The notes: generated from the sequence alone by a model not told the origin. Shown: positions 11,457 through 24,039, counted from the stretch's first letter. The stretch: DNA of 47,500 nucleotides from Neocallimastix lanati (nom. inval.) (GCA_016946835.1 JACVTC010000106.1:155001-202500); one strand, 5' to 3'. Made by a program: numbers and translations.

Positions 11457-13210
11457 TTAAAAGACTATTTCTGAAATGATTTTCTGAGTTTCCATAATTT
11501 TATTATCATCATCATCATCATTATATTCACGATGATGGTCATTATTAATATCTGTTGAAATTTTATAATAATTAATACAATATTGATCATTATTAAATTG
11601 TAATTGATGATAATTTATCTCTTGAATATGAATATAACCATTAGAAAAGCCAGAAGCATCTCTTTCTTGTAAATCTTTTAAAACTAAATCCGTACCAAAA
11701 TATGGATGTTCTAAAATTTTATTTTCTTTACGATAATGACCCAGAGTGATGGCTTTAATACCATTTTCAAATTCAACTTCATATTTACCATGAACTTCAT
11801 CTTTTAATATTAAATTAAACCATGAGTCAATAGCAACTGGCTTTGGCTGTACAAGATCAATTGGGAAATACCATTGATTTTCTAAACATATTGGATGGTA
11901 GGGAGTGAAAAGAACACCATGTATATCACACATAGAGGGTGATTTTAATGATTTTTTATTGAAACTTTCTTCAATAAGACATTGCACGATGGCTTGATTA
12001 TGAAGTTGATCACCTTTTCTTAAATCTTTAACACATTTAGTTTTACCATTAGCTAATAAAACTATGGCTTCTCCATTAAAGCATCCACCATGAGGATTTA
12101 AGAACTTTCTCATTATGTCATGTGCATCTATAGATAGAGTTTCACTATCATTATCTGTATCTACATTCATGATTTGAAGCTGACTACTTTGTGCACTCAA
12201 AGCCATTTGTGGGTACATATCTATACTCCTATTAGGCATAGCCATATCCATACTCCTATTAGACATAGCCATACTCCTATTAGACGTATCATCAATATAA
12301 ATAGTAGTATTATTTGTACTTTTTTTCATTTTAGGAGTAATCATATTCATACTCCTCTCAGTCAGACTCTTAATACGCATCGACAGAGACGGACTATTTC
12401 TAGAACTAGATTGACTCGCCATTGATGCCTGCATTCGCATTTGTGGCATCGCTTGCATTCGTTGCTGCGCTTGCAATTGTGACAGTAATCTCATTTGTTG
12501 CTGAGTTTGGGACTGCATTGATGCCTGTGCAGACATCAATGGAGGTATAAATGGTATATTCGAAGATTGAGCTTGACGATGAAACATACCATATGGAGAA
12601 TACTGATGGATATTAAAAGAGGTTACTGGATGGAATCTATTAAGTTTTTTTCCAGTAATAATCTTTGGTGGTGGAAGATTAACAAATAAGGTATTAGCAA
12701 TTTTTCTGTAGGCATTAAATATTTCATGAGAATAGTATTGTAAAGATTGATCTTTGAAGTTACCACACTGTTCAAATTGATGGAATCTTAAAAATGAAAA
12801 AAGATAACATTTTCCCCATGATTGAAAATATTTTTGATCAATGGCTTTGATCACTTGACCATGATTTGGATCAGGATCATCAATATCAATAATTAAATTT
12901 TTAATGAATTTAGTTTTAAATTTTAATTGTTTTAATAATTCAACAAAATCATTTAAAATCGTATGAGCTTTTTCATTGTCTTCTTTAATAACTCCCAAAG
13001 TTGTAATACCATTAATTTTATTAAGGGTAATTATAAATTTATTTCTTAAAATTTGATTTAATACTAATTCTTCATATTGAATTGGTTTGAAATTTCGTTC
13101 TTGAATTATAGCATTTGGATCAATATCTTCAATTTTACCAATTGTTTCTTCTTCTTCATCTTCTTCTTTATCTAATATTTCATCGTCATCATCATCATCA
13201 TCATCACTAC

Positions 13211-13256
<46 letters not shown>

Positions 13257-14537
13257 TTCATTTTTTGTATCATTTTCTTTTTGTTTCTTTTCAAATTCTA
13301 ATTTATCATTAATATATTGATGAAGATCTGGTGATTCAATATTAAGGGGTACATCAAATTCTTGATTTGACATTGGTAATTCAACAGTAACTTTAGTTTC
13401 ATTCAATAAATTTTGATCCACTTTAAAAATAGCATTTCTATACGTTCCTCTATATAACGGTCCAATGGTCATTGTTTTTTTCTTTTTCTCTGTTTCTCCT
13501 TGATTTACTGTGACCTTAACAATAGGCGTAATGGTAGATAAAAGATTAGCCATATAATTAATAAAGATAGTACCAACCATTGTTCCATCAGGGCAATATC
13601 CATAAATACCGTTACCAAGATTAGCAATATCAATTAATAGTTTTGGACCCACATCATTTCCGTAAGAAAAGGTAGAAATAGTGAAATTATCGTCACATAC
13701 TTTTAAGGTTTCTTTTAACGTTTCATAAACCCCTTTAGGAGGATTAGTATTTGAATCTCCATCAGTAAATACCATAATAGATTTTTGATAATTTTTAAAT
13801 GGAATAGAGGCAGAGGTATCAATAGCCATTTTTATACCTGCCCATATATTGGTAGCCCCGTTTTCATTCATCATATTGAGATTATTGATGACATTATCCT
13901 TAACACCTTTATCTGATAATACGGTAGGTTTAACTTGCATTTCAGCGTTTGTATCAAATTTAATAATACATATCATATCCTCTTTCCTTAACGTTGAAAT
14001 AATAGTTTTAAGAGAATGTTTAATCAATTCCAAGCGTGAAATATATATGGATTCCGTACCTTCAATATTATTGGCACAGTTAATTGACATAGAACCGGAA
14101 ACATCAACGACACAAATTAAGCATATAGGAGGTGTTGTTGTAATTTTTTTAGGTCTCATACATACATGAAGGGAATCCTTACATAGATTTAAACTTTTAT
14201 CTTTTGAAATAAAACGAGCATATAATTCTTCAAATTCAACTTTCGTAGCTTTAGCATTCTCATCAAAATCCAAATTATTTATTTTTTCAAAAATATCACC
14301 TAACTGAAGATGGTTTTCCTTAATAAAATTTTCAATTAAACTTTTTAAAGAATAATTAATAACACCGTCTGAAAAATTCATTGGTATTTTAGTTAAAGGA
14401 GAACAATGGGTTTTTTCCAATGCCATTTTAATTGCTTCTTTTTCATAGGTATGACCATCTGGCATAACCATTGGTTCCCTCATAATTTCTAAAGTGATAG
14501 GACATAAATACTCATTTGGAATATTTATATTATCCAT
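11457..14537 (-). CDS. U-box + VWA + Hint (Vint) domain protein
   Basis: Intronless, 1026 aa. Residues 7-75 are a U-box (EYLCPITLEIMREPMVMPDG), the E2-binding fold of some ubiquitin ligases. Residues 137-335 are a von Willebrand A domain with an intact MIDAS: D145-x-S147-x-S149 in VVDVSGSM, T229 and D259. A Vwaint-like region covers about 340-625, interrupted by N x14, D x8 and an E-rich run (429-464). A Q/M/S-rich linker (655-790) contains three NRSMxM-type repeats. Residues 817-1000 form a Hint (Vint-type) domain with nucleophile C819 in GGCFNGEAIVLL and a T878-x-x-H881 motif in FTPYHP. The VWA/Vwaint/Vint combination is a known eukaryotic architecture, and Hint domains self-cleave. That this one is active, releasing the C-terminal part or modifying the N-terminal part, is inference. 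Substrate unknown. Confidence 0.92.
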
Positions 14538-14703
14538 TTTTTTTTTTACTTTATAGATTAATAGTATTGCTATTATTAAAAATATACTAATTTTTGTATG
14601 AAATATATATAATAAATATGAATTTATTTTTATTTATCACTATTTTCTTTTTTTTTTTTATTACAATTAAATTTAAATTTAATAAATTTAATAAATTTAA
14701 TGA

Positions 14704-14754
<51 letters not shown>

Positions 14755-15203
14755 TTTAAATTTTAATTTAAAATAAAATACATTGTATTTCTCTTTTTTT
14801 TTTTTTTTTTTTTTTTATTATTTGTAATTTTTTCAATAAACAATATAAAATACTAATATATATATTATTTTAAATAATATTAAATAAAACTTCTTTCTTC
14901 AATTCACCTTTATTTATAAATAAAAATCTTTGTTAATATAAATACAAGTTTTTTTTTATTTAATAAAGAATACAAATAAATTTAAAATAAAAAAATTATA
15001 ACCAAAAAATTACACGAAAACTAATTATATTTATATAGACATTTTTTTTTTTTTTTTTTTTTAAAAATCTAAAATAAATTAAATTAAATTAAAATATATA
15101 AAAAAAAAGTTTAATTACTAATTACTATTTAATCTGTATAGAATAGTTTATATTAACAATTAAATATTAATCTAATAATAATAAATAATAAAGAATAAAT
15201 ATC

Positions 15204-15366
15204 AAATAATAAATAATAAATAATAAATAATAAATAATAAATAATAAATAATAAATAATAAATAATAAATAATAAATAATAAATAATAAATAATAAATAA
15301 TAAATAATAAATAATAAATAATAAATAATAAATAATAAATAATAAATAATAAATAATAAATAATAA
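15204..15366. repeat. (AAATAAT)n heptanucleotide satellite
   Basis: About 23 copies of a 7-bp AAATAAT unit, almost perfect. The same unit recurs elsewhere in the window in both orientations (29519-29620, 33950-34105, 44510-44582, 45339-45870). Confidence 0.95.
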
Positions 15367-15474
15367 TGTTCTTTTTTCCTATTTTATAATAATTGTTACT
15401 AATTTAAACCAAATAAAATAGTATTTGAAGCATTTTCATCACATGAATTACTAATAATATTTTAATTTTACCAA

Positions 15475-15633
<159 letters not shown>

Positions 15634-15920
15634 TATAAAACAAATCAAAAAAAAAAAAAAAAAAAAAAAAAAACGAAAATGAAAGAACCAAAAATAAGAA
15701 TTTAAGAATATTCAATAAAAAATTTAATTTTAATTTTTATTATTGAAAAAAAAAAAAAAAAAAAAATTAATAATAAAATAAAAATAAAATATAAAATAAA
15801 TATATATAAAAAAAAAAAAAATTAATGATAAGATGAGATAACAGGAATAACTATTAAATGTTTTAATTTTTTTTTTTTTTACTAACCACGTCTTTATTAT
15901 CCATGGATTGATAGAAAATC

Positions 15921-15952
<32 letters not shown>

Positions 15953-16547
15953 AGCCATTTTATAAAGTTTATATTATAATCTAATTTTTTTAAAGTAATT
16001 AAAATATATTATGTTTAATACACTAAAAAAGAAAAATAAAAATAAAAATAAAAATTAAAATTAAAAATTAAAATTAAAATTAAAATTAAAATTAAAATTA
16101 ATTTATTTTAATTTTAATAAATTATAAATTAAAGTTTTAAAATTATTACTCAACAATAATATTGAATATACAGTAGTATTTAATTAATTCAATTATAATT
16201 ACATAAATATTAAAAAAATACGTATATATATATATTACACAAAAGTTTAGATATTTCAAAAATTACTTATATATTTATATCAACAAGTTTGGATGGTTGC
16301 AAGATCAATGAGAAAAATAAGGTGGACATATAAAAATTCCACCCTTTCACCTATGAGACTGACGGTATGAACTACTTTACTCAAGACAGATCAAATTAGG
16401 AAATAATATTAATAATATTTTACAAATTGAATGATAAAGAGGGAAAAAAGGATACGATTTATAACAACACATCTAAGGTTTAAATCGATTTTATTTAGAA
16501 ACTTGTTCATTAAGATACTGTAAGATGATATTATTTTAAGTTTATTA

Positions 16548-16585
<38 letters not shown>

Positions 16586-16623
16586 TAAAAAAAAAAAATA
16601 ATAATAATAAAAATTATTTTTCA

Positions 16624-16676
16624 GTACTGGCTAATAAAATTATGGCTTCCCTATTGAAGAATACATCCACCATAAC
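16624..16676 (-). pseudogene. Remnant of a Hint-domain start
   Basis: The minus strand has GGTGGATGT, a 4-base insertion, then a stretch translating FNREAIILLAS. The intact gene has GGCFNGEAIVLLAN at residues 817-830 (nucleotides near 12050-12100). Most bases of the roughly 45-bp block match, including TGGCTTC and ATCCACCAT on the plus strand. No further homology to the intact gene is visible on either side. It is a decayed fragment of a paralogue. Confidence 0.7.
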
Positions 16677-16831
16677 GATGAATGAAATTACATATTTGGA
16701 TATTTTTGTTATAGTCTATTATATATATATGTGCAAGGCTAATACGAAAGACATTTCTTATATGCCTTTTTATACGAAGAGCTTCTTTTCAAACCCATTA
16801 TTATTGTTATTTAATTTAATATATTAATTTT

Positions 16832-16984
16832 AAAATAAAATAAAATATATAGTAGAATGTGAATATAAAGTACAGATTGAATAAAATAAAATAAAATAAA
16901 TAGTAGAATATGAATATAAAGTACAGATTGAATAAAATAAAATAAAATAAATAGTAGAATATGAATATAAAGTACAGACTAAAT
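16832..16984. repeat. 51-bp minisatellite, three copies
   Basis: Three tandem copies of a 51-bp unit containing AGTAGAATATGAATATAAAG, then TACAGATTGAAT, with AGTAGAAT starting at 16851, 16902 and 16953. Copies are nearly identical. It sits between the Hint remnant and the LINE cluster. Confidence 0.95.
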
Positions 16985-17047
16985 AAAATAAAATAAAATA
17001 AAATAAAAAGGCCTAATTATTATAAGAAATAACATTTATTTTTGTTA

Positions 17048-17625
17048 TTATTTTTTTTTATGGCTGCAATTATTACGAACTTTTTAACTTTATTATTTAT
17101 TTATTCGATTTATTAATTACATGAATATTTTTTTTTTAAATAGTATTAATTTAAAATAAAAGGTAAAATTTAGAAAGTAAAATGTTTAAATAAATTCAGG
17201 AAAAAAAAAAAAAGGAATACTAATTCCTGATTAATGGTTTAAATTGAATTGAATTGAATTAACCAATCTGAAAAGAAATGATGCGTCTTCTCCTCCTTCA
17301 GAGGCATTGGTCCCTACTGACCTGTCTTATCTTACCCTCATTTTTTTTCAATGTTGACGCTCTTGGTTAGTTTTCACTTAACACCATCGGAATAAACCAT
17401 CCTTGTTGAGTACTAGCCCTCGGCATAATTTCTGAAAAGAGAGTTGCAAAACCGCATCAAGAATAACATTTTTTTTTTTTTTGGAATCATCATTACCAGA
17501 AATGATTTTGATGATTGATTAAATAAAAACATCCTGTTCCTTTTTTTTTTTTTTTTTTATATATATAATAATAATCTAAATCGATAATGTCTTCATCACT
17601 TTCCAAGAAATAATAATTATTTTAT
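17048..17625 (-). mobile_element. LINE 3'-end fragment D
   Basis: On the plus strand it begins ATGGCTGCAATTATTACGAA after a T run, which is the complement of the family's 3' end (GCAGCCAT then poly-A), and TACATGAATA lies further in. Farther right, GAGGCATTGG, TTGACGCTC and CGGCATAATTTCTG match the other copies at 18020-18090 and 18760-18890. It covers only the C-terminal coding tail and 3' UTR, has many frameshifts and an internal poly-T insertion at about 17540-17558, so it is a dead 5'-truncated copy. Confidence 0.75.
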
Positions 17626-17722
17626 TTAAACTATCAAAAAAATAAAAAAAAAAAGAATAATAAAATAAAAATCAGAAAAATAAAATATAAAAATAGATTA
17701 AGGTAATTATGTATATGCATTT

Positions 17723-17828
17723 ATCTTTTTTTTTTGTTTTTTTTTTTGTTTTTTTTTTTGTTTTTTAATGGCTGCAAAAATTTTTCATCTTTATTAATTA
17801 AATTATTTATAAAATACATGTAATAATA

Positions 17829-17859
<31 letters not shown>

Positions 17860-18106
17860 CACAAAATAAAATAAAATAATGGTTTAATGTATTCTAGTTT
17901 CCATTTAATTAATATCAGTAAGACTTTATAAGGGCATTATTATACTGTAGTATAATAATTATTTTTTTGGACTTCACCATGTTAATCATAATTTTAAGAT
18001 ACGAAATTATGATCTTCATTGGGTTGTGCTAGCCCTACTGGCCTGTCTTAATTTGTTTCTTCAACATTGACTCTCTTGGTAGTAGTAGTAATAGTAATAA
18101 TAGTAA

Positions 18107-18166
<60 letters not shown>

Positions 18167-18418
18167 AATTTGATTTAAACCTATTTAATAAAGGCCATTA
18201 CTAGACAATAGCAATTAAGCACCTGATTTCATCTGGCACTTAAATAGATCCTTCCATTCTCTTGTACTGTAATTAATACTTCTTCCCCCAAGAAAGGAAA
18301 TTAAACACTTTCTCACACATACTAGAATCAACATATACACACATTATTTTCAATACTATTACTACCATTACTACTAATACTATTACTTATATTATTATAA
18401 CTATTATTACTATTATTA
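17723..18418 (-). mobile_element. LINE copy C, 3' segment (split by insertion B)
   Basis: This holds poly-A tail, 3' UTR and C-terminal tail of an old LINE copy. The tail reads as T runs from 17726, then ATGGCTGCAA, TACATG at 17815-17820, CCTGTCTTA and TTGACTCTCTTGG. A TAG trinucleotide repeat (18081-18166) has expanded inside the former coding region. At 18350-18418 it enters the Asn/Ser-rich linker (ACTATTACTACCATTACT), where it is broken by insertion B. It resumes at 21458 with the same kind of linker sequence. Confidence 0.7.
18081..18166. repeat. (TAG)n microsatellite inside LINE copy C
   Basis: About 28 TAG/TAA-type units, mostly TAG, lie inside the former C-terminal coding region of the LINE. 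It is one of the few G-containing microsatellites in the window. Confidence 0.95.
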
Positions 18419-19705
18419 TTATTTTTTTTTTTTTTTTATAGCCGCAATTATTGCGAACTTTAATCTTTATTTATTTATTCTTATATATAAAATACATGAA
18501 TACTTTTAATTTTAATAAAAAATAAAAAAAAAAAAAAAAAAAAAAAAACATGGAATTAATAAAATAAATAAATTTTAATTGTCCAATTTAAACATAATAA
18601 TAAATGAAATAAATAGTATCGTGAAATAAAAAGTAATAATCTAAAATAAGTGTATAAATAAATTCAGAAAAAAAAGTTCATATGCAACGAACCTCACCTC
18701 CTTACGGATTAAGGTTTGAATTGTGAATCTGAAAAAAAAATTATGGTCTTCTTTCTCAGAGGCATTGGCCCTGCTAACCTGTCTTACTGTACTTTCAGCG
18801 TTGACGCTCCTGGTTAGTTTGCGCTTATACCTTCGGAATAGTAACCCTTGCCGAGTAACTAGTCCGAGGCATAATTTCTGTAAAGAGAGCCGCAGATCTC
18901 ACCAAGAATGGCGTTTTTAAATAATCACCAGAAATGATTTGGTTCTTAAACAAAATATTCCATTCCTTCTTATAATTTAAATCTATTCTGTCTGTATCCC
19001 TTCCACCAAAAAGAAAGTTATATAATCGATACCACGTCACATCACATATATATTTACACACACTCATTATTCAGAAAATTACTTAAATTATCACAATTTT
19101 CACCAATTGAACTATTCACTAAATTAGAAGTAACGATATTATAATTTTCACTATTACTAATATTAATAATTCTATTTTCACTATCACTATTTCTACTATT
19201 ATTAACAATATTATTTCTCTTGTTAATATTATTAATATTATACACTTCGTTACGATTATCAGAATCAGAACTTAGTTCTATATTATTCATATCTGTGATA
19301 ACAGTGTCTACATTACTATTAGATATTGGACAATATTTAGAAATAATATAAAATATTTCATAAAGAATTTCAATATATCCTTAAAAATATTTCATTCGAA
19401 ATTCACGGAAAAGGTAACATATTTAAAAAATCAATGTTCCAATCGAGGATTACTAATTTTTCTATAACAACAAGGACACCTTTCAGGATAGTCTTCTTCA
19501 ATCATTCTAGCGGCTTAGGCAACATGAGCATCGAATTTATAGCCACATCTGGCACAAAGTACCCATCTAAAGCCAATGCTAAATTCATGATATTTATTAT
19601 TTAGCTTAAGATACTCTCTAGTTTTCTCAAAATTATTATTTTTTTTTTAAGCCTTAGCTTTGATTGATTTTCTTGCCATATCTCTATCTCAGTAAAAGTT
19701 TAAAA

Positions 19706-19737
<32 letters not shown>

Positions 19738-21457
19738 TGATGGAAATTTATCTAATTTGTCAGCTAAAATTTTTACTTTCTTTATCTCATGCATGACGTC
19801 TACAACGAGATATATCTCTTAAGTAAATCAGAGATAATACATTTCGAGTTTTTCCATTTTTTTTTAAAAAACACCATACCTGAGCAATCGCACATTTCGT
19901 TGAAAGAGGAGGAACGTTAAGTTCTTTAGAAACACAATAAAGGGAAGTAAAAAAAAAAAAAACTATTCCCTTTAGAAAATCCTCCAATCCAGTATAATCC
20001 TGAATTAACTAGTGTCTGTGTACTTCTCGTTCTATCTTTGTTAGATCCAAGTAGAGGTGCATAATAATGAAACTTGTTCAATTACTATAGCTGAAAATAA
20101 CATTCTTTTATAAGGGATAGGAATATATGAGGATTCCTAAGAAATCCTTTTATGGAATAAAGTGCATTTCTAATTTTATTATTCATTCTCTGTATGATCG
20201 ATTTCAATTCTAAATCATTTTGAAAATGGTACATCTAAGTAGGTATTAGCAATTCGTTTTAGGTAACTCTTGACTTGAAAGATAAAAAGGTAGGATTACT
20301 ATTATTAAAGAAATCTAGAAACTTCTCCTCGTACTATTATTAGACTGGAACATTTTATTGATACGATATCAAATTGCATTTCATTATTTCTAGCCCATTT
20401 ACTGGCAAACTTTAATAACAATTTCTTAAGTTGGGATCTTGTTGGTGCACATAACACAATACCATCTGTAAAAAGACCTCCACAACAACGTTTATCACCA
20501 ATAAGAGATGCCATATTTATTACAATTATTAAAAATAACATTAATGAACAAGTTAAACAACAAAATTGGTGAGAGGGGACAACCTTGACAAACTCCTTTC
20601 TTAATATTAAAATGATTCCGAAAATTGTCCATCAACTCTTACACAATCCTTGGAAGATAAGTATAAATTTTCAATAAAATTATAGCACTTAACCTCTAAT
20701 ACCTAAGTAATGAATCTTCATTAATACATTTATATATATGGGTACTGAGTCATACGCTTTTTTAAGGTCAAAAAAAAAGCAAGGTTAAGTATCCTTATTT
20801 TCAAATTTCCTTCTCTGACATATAATTCTTAATGTAATGTAAAGACTTTATACATTCCTCTCGATTACGAAATCCATATTGTTCAGGTCTTATAAAACCT
20901 TCATCAATTCCATAATTTAGAGATTCTATTAGCTATGATTTTTGCTATAATTTTTAATCCGTTATTGATAAGAGAGATGCCACGATAGTTATTACAATCT
21001 AATGGATTGCCCTTTTTATGAATAGAAATTATTGATGCGTTATTCTATGATTTTGGGAAACCATTAGCTAAGGCTTTGAGACATTTAAAGCCAGATGAAA
21101 TATTACTATTATTATCACTTGATCCTTCGAAATCATCTTTACAAGGAATCAAATCTTTGAAGAATTCCACTGGAATACCATCAGGACCACAAGCTTTAAA
21201 GTTAGGAGTGGAGGAGATTGCTTTGATAATTTCTTCATCGCTAATGCCTTGGCTAATATCCCATTCTTATTGCCTTGGTCTTCCCAAATTCTTTAGTGCA
21301 TCAGAATCTTTCCAGTAATCTTTAGAAAGACTATGACCCGAAGAATCCGACCCTAAGAATTTATAATGAGAATGCCAAACTTTTTAATTTTTCATCTGTA
21401 GAAGAAACAAGTTCATTATTAAAAATTAATTTTTAATAGGATGAAAGACCGTGAAAG
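18419..21457 (-). mobile_element. LINE retrotransposon copy B (degenerate, 5'-truncated)
   Basis: A minus-strand non-LTR retrotransposon pseudogene. From its 5' side it has an RT leader (EEIIKAISSTPNFKACGPDG, about 21250-21160), the RT core near 21000-20300 with the catalytic box decayed to LFTDG where FADD is expected, then Y-stop-DRDMARKSIKAKA near 19690. A zinc-finger-like stretch follows (VLCARCGYKF...CPCC, 19560-19440), then an Asn/Ser-rich linker (19290-19054), the FLFGGRDTDRIDL segment and the SVNAE tail (18810-18750), and a 3' UTR ending in GCGGCTATA plus poly-A at 18436-18421. It has many stops and frameshifts. ATTATTACTATTATTA at 18403-18418 and 21458-21473 flanks it and may be the target-site duplication. 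That sequence is low-complexity, so this is tentative. Confidence 0.85.
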
Positions 21458-21852
21458 ATTATTACTATTATTACTGTTACTATTATTACTGTTACTATTA
21501 TTACTGTTAACTATTATCATTATTACTATTAATGATATCATTTGTTTGGTGGCCACAGTTAAAAGTGTTATATCTGAATAAAATTTTATCATTGACTTTT
21601 ACTACGAATAGAATTGAAAAATGGACAATCCATTAACCAATGGCTTATCTAATGTTTATTACTTTTTACAACAGGGACAAAAAATTAGGGACACACCTTT
21701 GATCTATTATTTTTTGAAGCTTTAGTAATTCTAGCATCCAATCTCTATTTGCTTCGTGCTCCTAATAGCCAGTAGAAACCATATGAAAGATCAGGATATT
21801 CATAACAAAGTTTTATAAAATCTTATGTTTCTTCGAATCTGTTTTTTGTCAT
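21458..21852 (-). mobile_element. LINE copy C, zinc-finger and linker segment
   Basis: This lies between insertions A and B. On the minus strand it reads KNRFEET, a frameshifted YEYPDLSYGFYWLLGARSK, then FCPCCKK and, frameshifted, SHWLMDCPFFNSIRSK, which gives the C-x2-C...H-x4-C zinc finger typical of LINE ORF2 C-termini. After that comes an ATTACTGTT-type repeat (21460-21530), which is the Asn/Ser-rich linker. It has no RT of its own beside it because copy A sits inside it. Confidence 0.75.
21842..21852. repeat. Target-site duplication of LINE copy A, left copy
   Basis: TTTTTTGTCAT on the plus strand, immediately beside the poly-T (complement of the poly-A tail) of copy A. The identical 11 bases are at 24040-24050 at the other end of the insertion. 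Confidence 0.8.
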
Positions 21853-24039
21853 TTTTTTTTTTTTTTTTTTTTTTTTTAGACTAAGAGAATAACTTTATTT
21901 AATTTATAATAATAATTAAATTACATGATTTTAAAGGAAAAAAAAATAATGATAAAATACATGAAATAAAATATTATATATTATAAAATTATAAAAGTGA
22001 GTTAGAAGCAATAACCTCTAACTTTTCCCATTCCTCGATAATAACACCACGTCTATTATTGTTATTGCGAGTAATAATTTCAGCATTAGTGTTATCAACC
22101 AAATCTGTATCTGTCATTTCACCGGGAGGTGAAAATTCATGCCTTATCATTTCGACGTCGACGCTCTTGGCAACGGTAGATTCAATGGAATACCATTTCA
22201 TCATCAAACTAAAAGATCGACAAATTAATGGTATTACGTTTGTTAGAAACTCCACGATCCCCGCAAAATACTGAACAGTTGACGAAGTTGAACTTTGTTT
22301 AAAAATATTGTCAACTAACTGTCTTTGTTCCCCATCATTAACTTTAATTTTTGAATATATTGAACGCCCACCAAGAAGAGTACTCAAATATATAATAATA
22401 AATATTAATATCATAATCCTTTTCTGAATCTAAAGAAACATCCAAGGATTTTTTGTTCAATTATCATTGCAAACTTCAAAAAAGAGATCATCTAGAAAAG
22501 GTAAAGATTTATTTCTGTAAATTTCCAATTCTTTACAGGCAAAGATCCAGTGAGAAAAGCTAGGTTACACTTACACCACAACAAGGGCAACATTTAGGGC
22601 AATCTTCTTGAGACGATTTTTCTTTTAATGGAAATACTCATGTCAAATTTAAAACCACACCTAATTCGAGAAATCCAAAAAGAATCCTAATTGATACTTA
22701 GGATATTGAAATATTAAGTTTCTGATTTCTGAAATAAATCCAAAATCATTCTCCTTGTAAATAATTGCTTTTTTTTTTTTAGCTTTTGAGGGTTTGAAGA
22801 CATCTCTTTCCCAATAAAACTTTTTTTATTTCACTTGTTTTCTTACCATTTAATTTCTAATCCAAAGTCCTTGATTCTTTAGTCCATGAGTAATGTTGAC
22901 ATAGTAGGAATATTATTAGTGAGATGATTAATAATACATGATGAATTTTTCCATTTTCTAAAGCATTGTAATTGAGATAGAGCACAGACAGCTGAAAGAG
23001 GAGGTATTCTCAATTCACGAGTAATATCATAGAGACTAATATAAGAATTGCGAGATTTAAATTCATAACTCCCAATAAAGACCTCTATTAATAATTTTTT
23101 TGAGCTTTAGAACATCTACTCTTATTTAAACCAAAGAGAGGAGCATAATATATAACAAGACTAAGAATAAACGAAATTAAAACATATTTCTTCAAAGGGA
23201 GAGGAATAGATTTATTAATAAGAAATCGAAAGTACGAAATTTAACTTGACATTTAAATTACTGTTTAATTTGGATTGTATAGGCTTCAGTGATAAAGATT
23301 CATCAAAAAAGAATACCAAGATAAGTATAGTTGTCAGTTTTAGGTAATTTGTTACTTCCAATAAAGAAAGATGGATCTTCATAGTTTATTGGTTTAACAA
23401 AGTTAATCGGTTTTACAACAAGAGTAGAACACTTATTAATTCCAAAAGTCATTTCATTTTTAATAGCCCATTCATGAACTTTATTCAAAATTTTCTTAAG
23501 AGCTTGTTTAGATGGAGCAACTAAAACAATATCATCCGCAAAAAGTCCACCACAACAATATTGAAAAATCTAAATATACACCATACTTATCACAATTATC
23601 CAAGTACATCATTAATGAACAAATTGAATAAAATAGGAGATAGAGGGTATCCTTGTCTAACACCACGATTAATTGAAAATTCTTCTGAGAGATTACCATT
23701 AAAAAAAGCACGAGCTTTAGAGGATAGATAAAGATTCTTTAAAAACAGATGACATTTATCTCTAATTCCAAAGTTATATAATTTGGTCAAAATATTAAAG
23801 ATAGGTACAGAATCATAGGCTTTTTTTAAGATCGAGAAAAGCAAGATAAGTAAAAATTTTCCTTGAAATTTTCTTCTTTGACATAAACTTATGCATTCTT
23901 CTTTATTTCTAAATCCAAATTGTTCAGGTCTAACAAATTTATGTTCAAGGGCATATTTAGCAATTCTATTAGTTACAATCTTTGAAATAATTTTTAAGCC
24001 AACATTAATAAGAGAAATACCTCGAAAATTATTACAATC
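21853..24039 (-). mobile_element. LINE retrotransposon copy A (2.2 kb, 5'-truncated)
   Basis: A minus-strand non-LTR retrotransposon starting inside the RT at DCNNFRGISLINVGLKII (24038 downward). It keeps FGFRNKEEC, AYDSVP (box A), GVRQGYPLSPILFNLFINDV (box B) and an intact LFADDIVLVAPS catalytic box near 23535. After frameshifts it has FYWERDVFKPSKAK (22820), a CPCC...HWIFAC zinc finger (22610-22540) and a 141-codon open C-terminal region (22414-21989) with LLGGRSIYSKIKV and SVDVEMIR. Its 3' UTR has ACATGATTTT and its poly-A is the T run at 21853-21877. Perfect 11-bp target-site duplications flank it. It is inactive: it lacks the RT N-terminus and endonuclease, and its frame is broken in several places. 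Confidence 0.9.

Noticed and set aside
12174-14169. Plus-strand reading frames opposite the U-box/VWA/Hint gene
   Set aside because: They are antisense shadows. The minus-strand protein has complete domains through the same region.
18723-18920. Plus-strand 65-codon frame
   Set aside because: It is antisense to the C-terminal tail of LINE copy B; the family homology runs on the minus strand.
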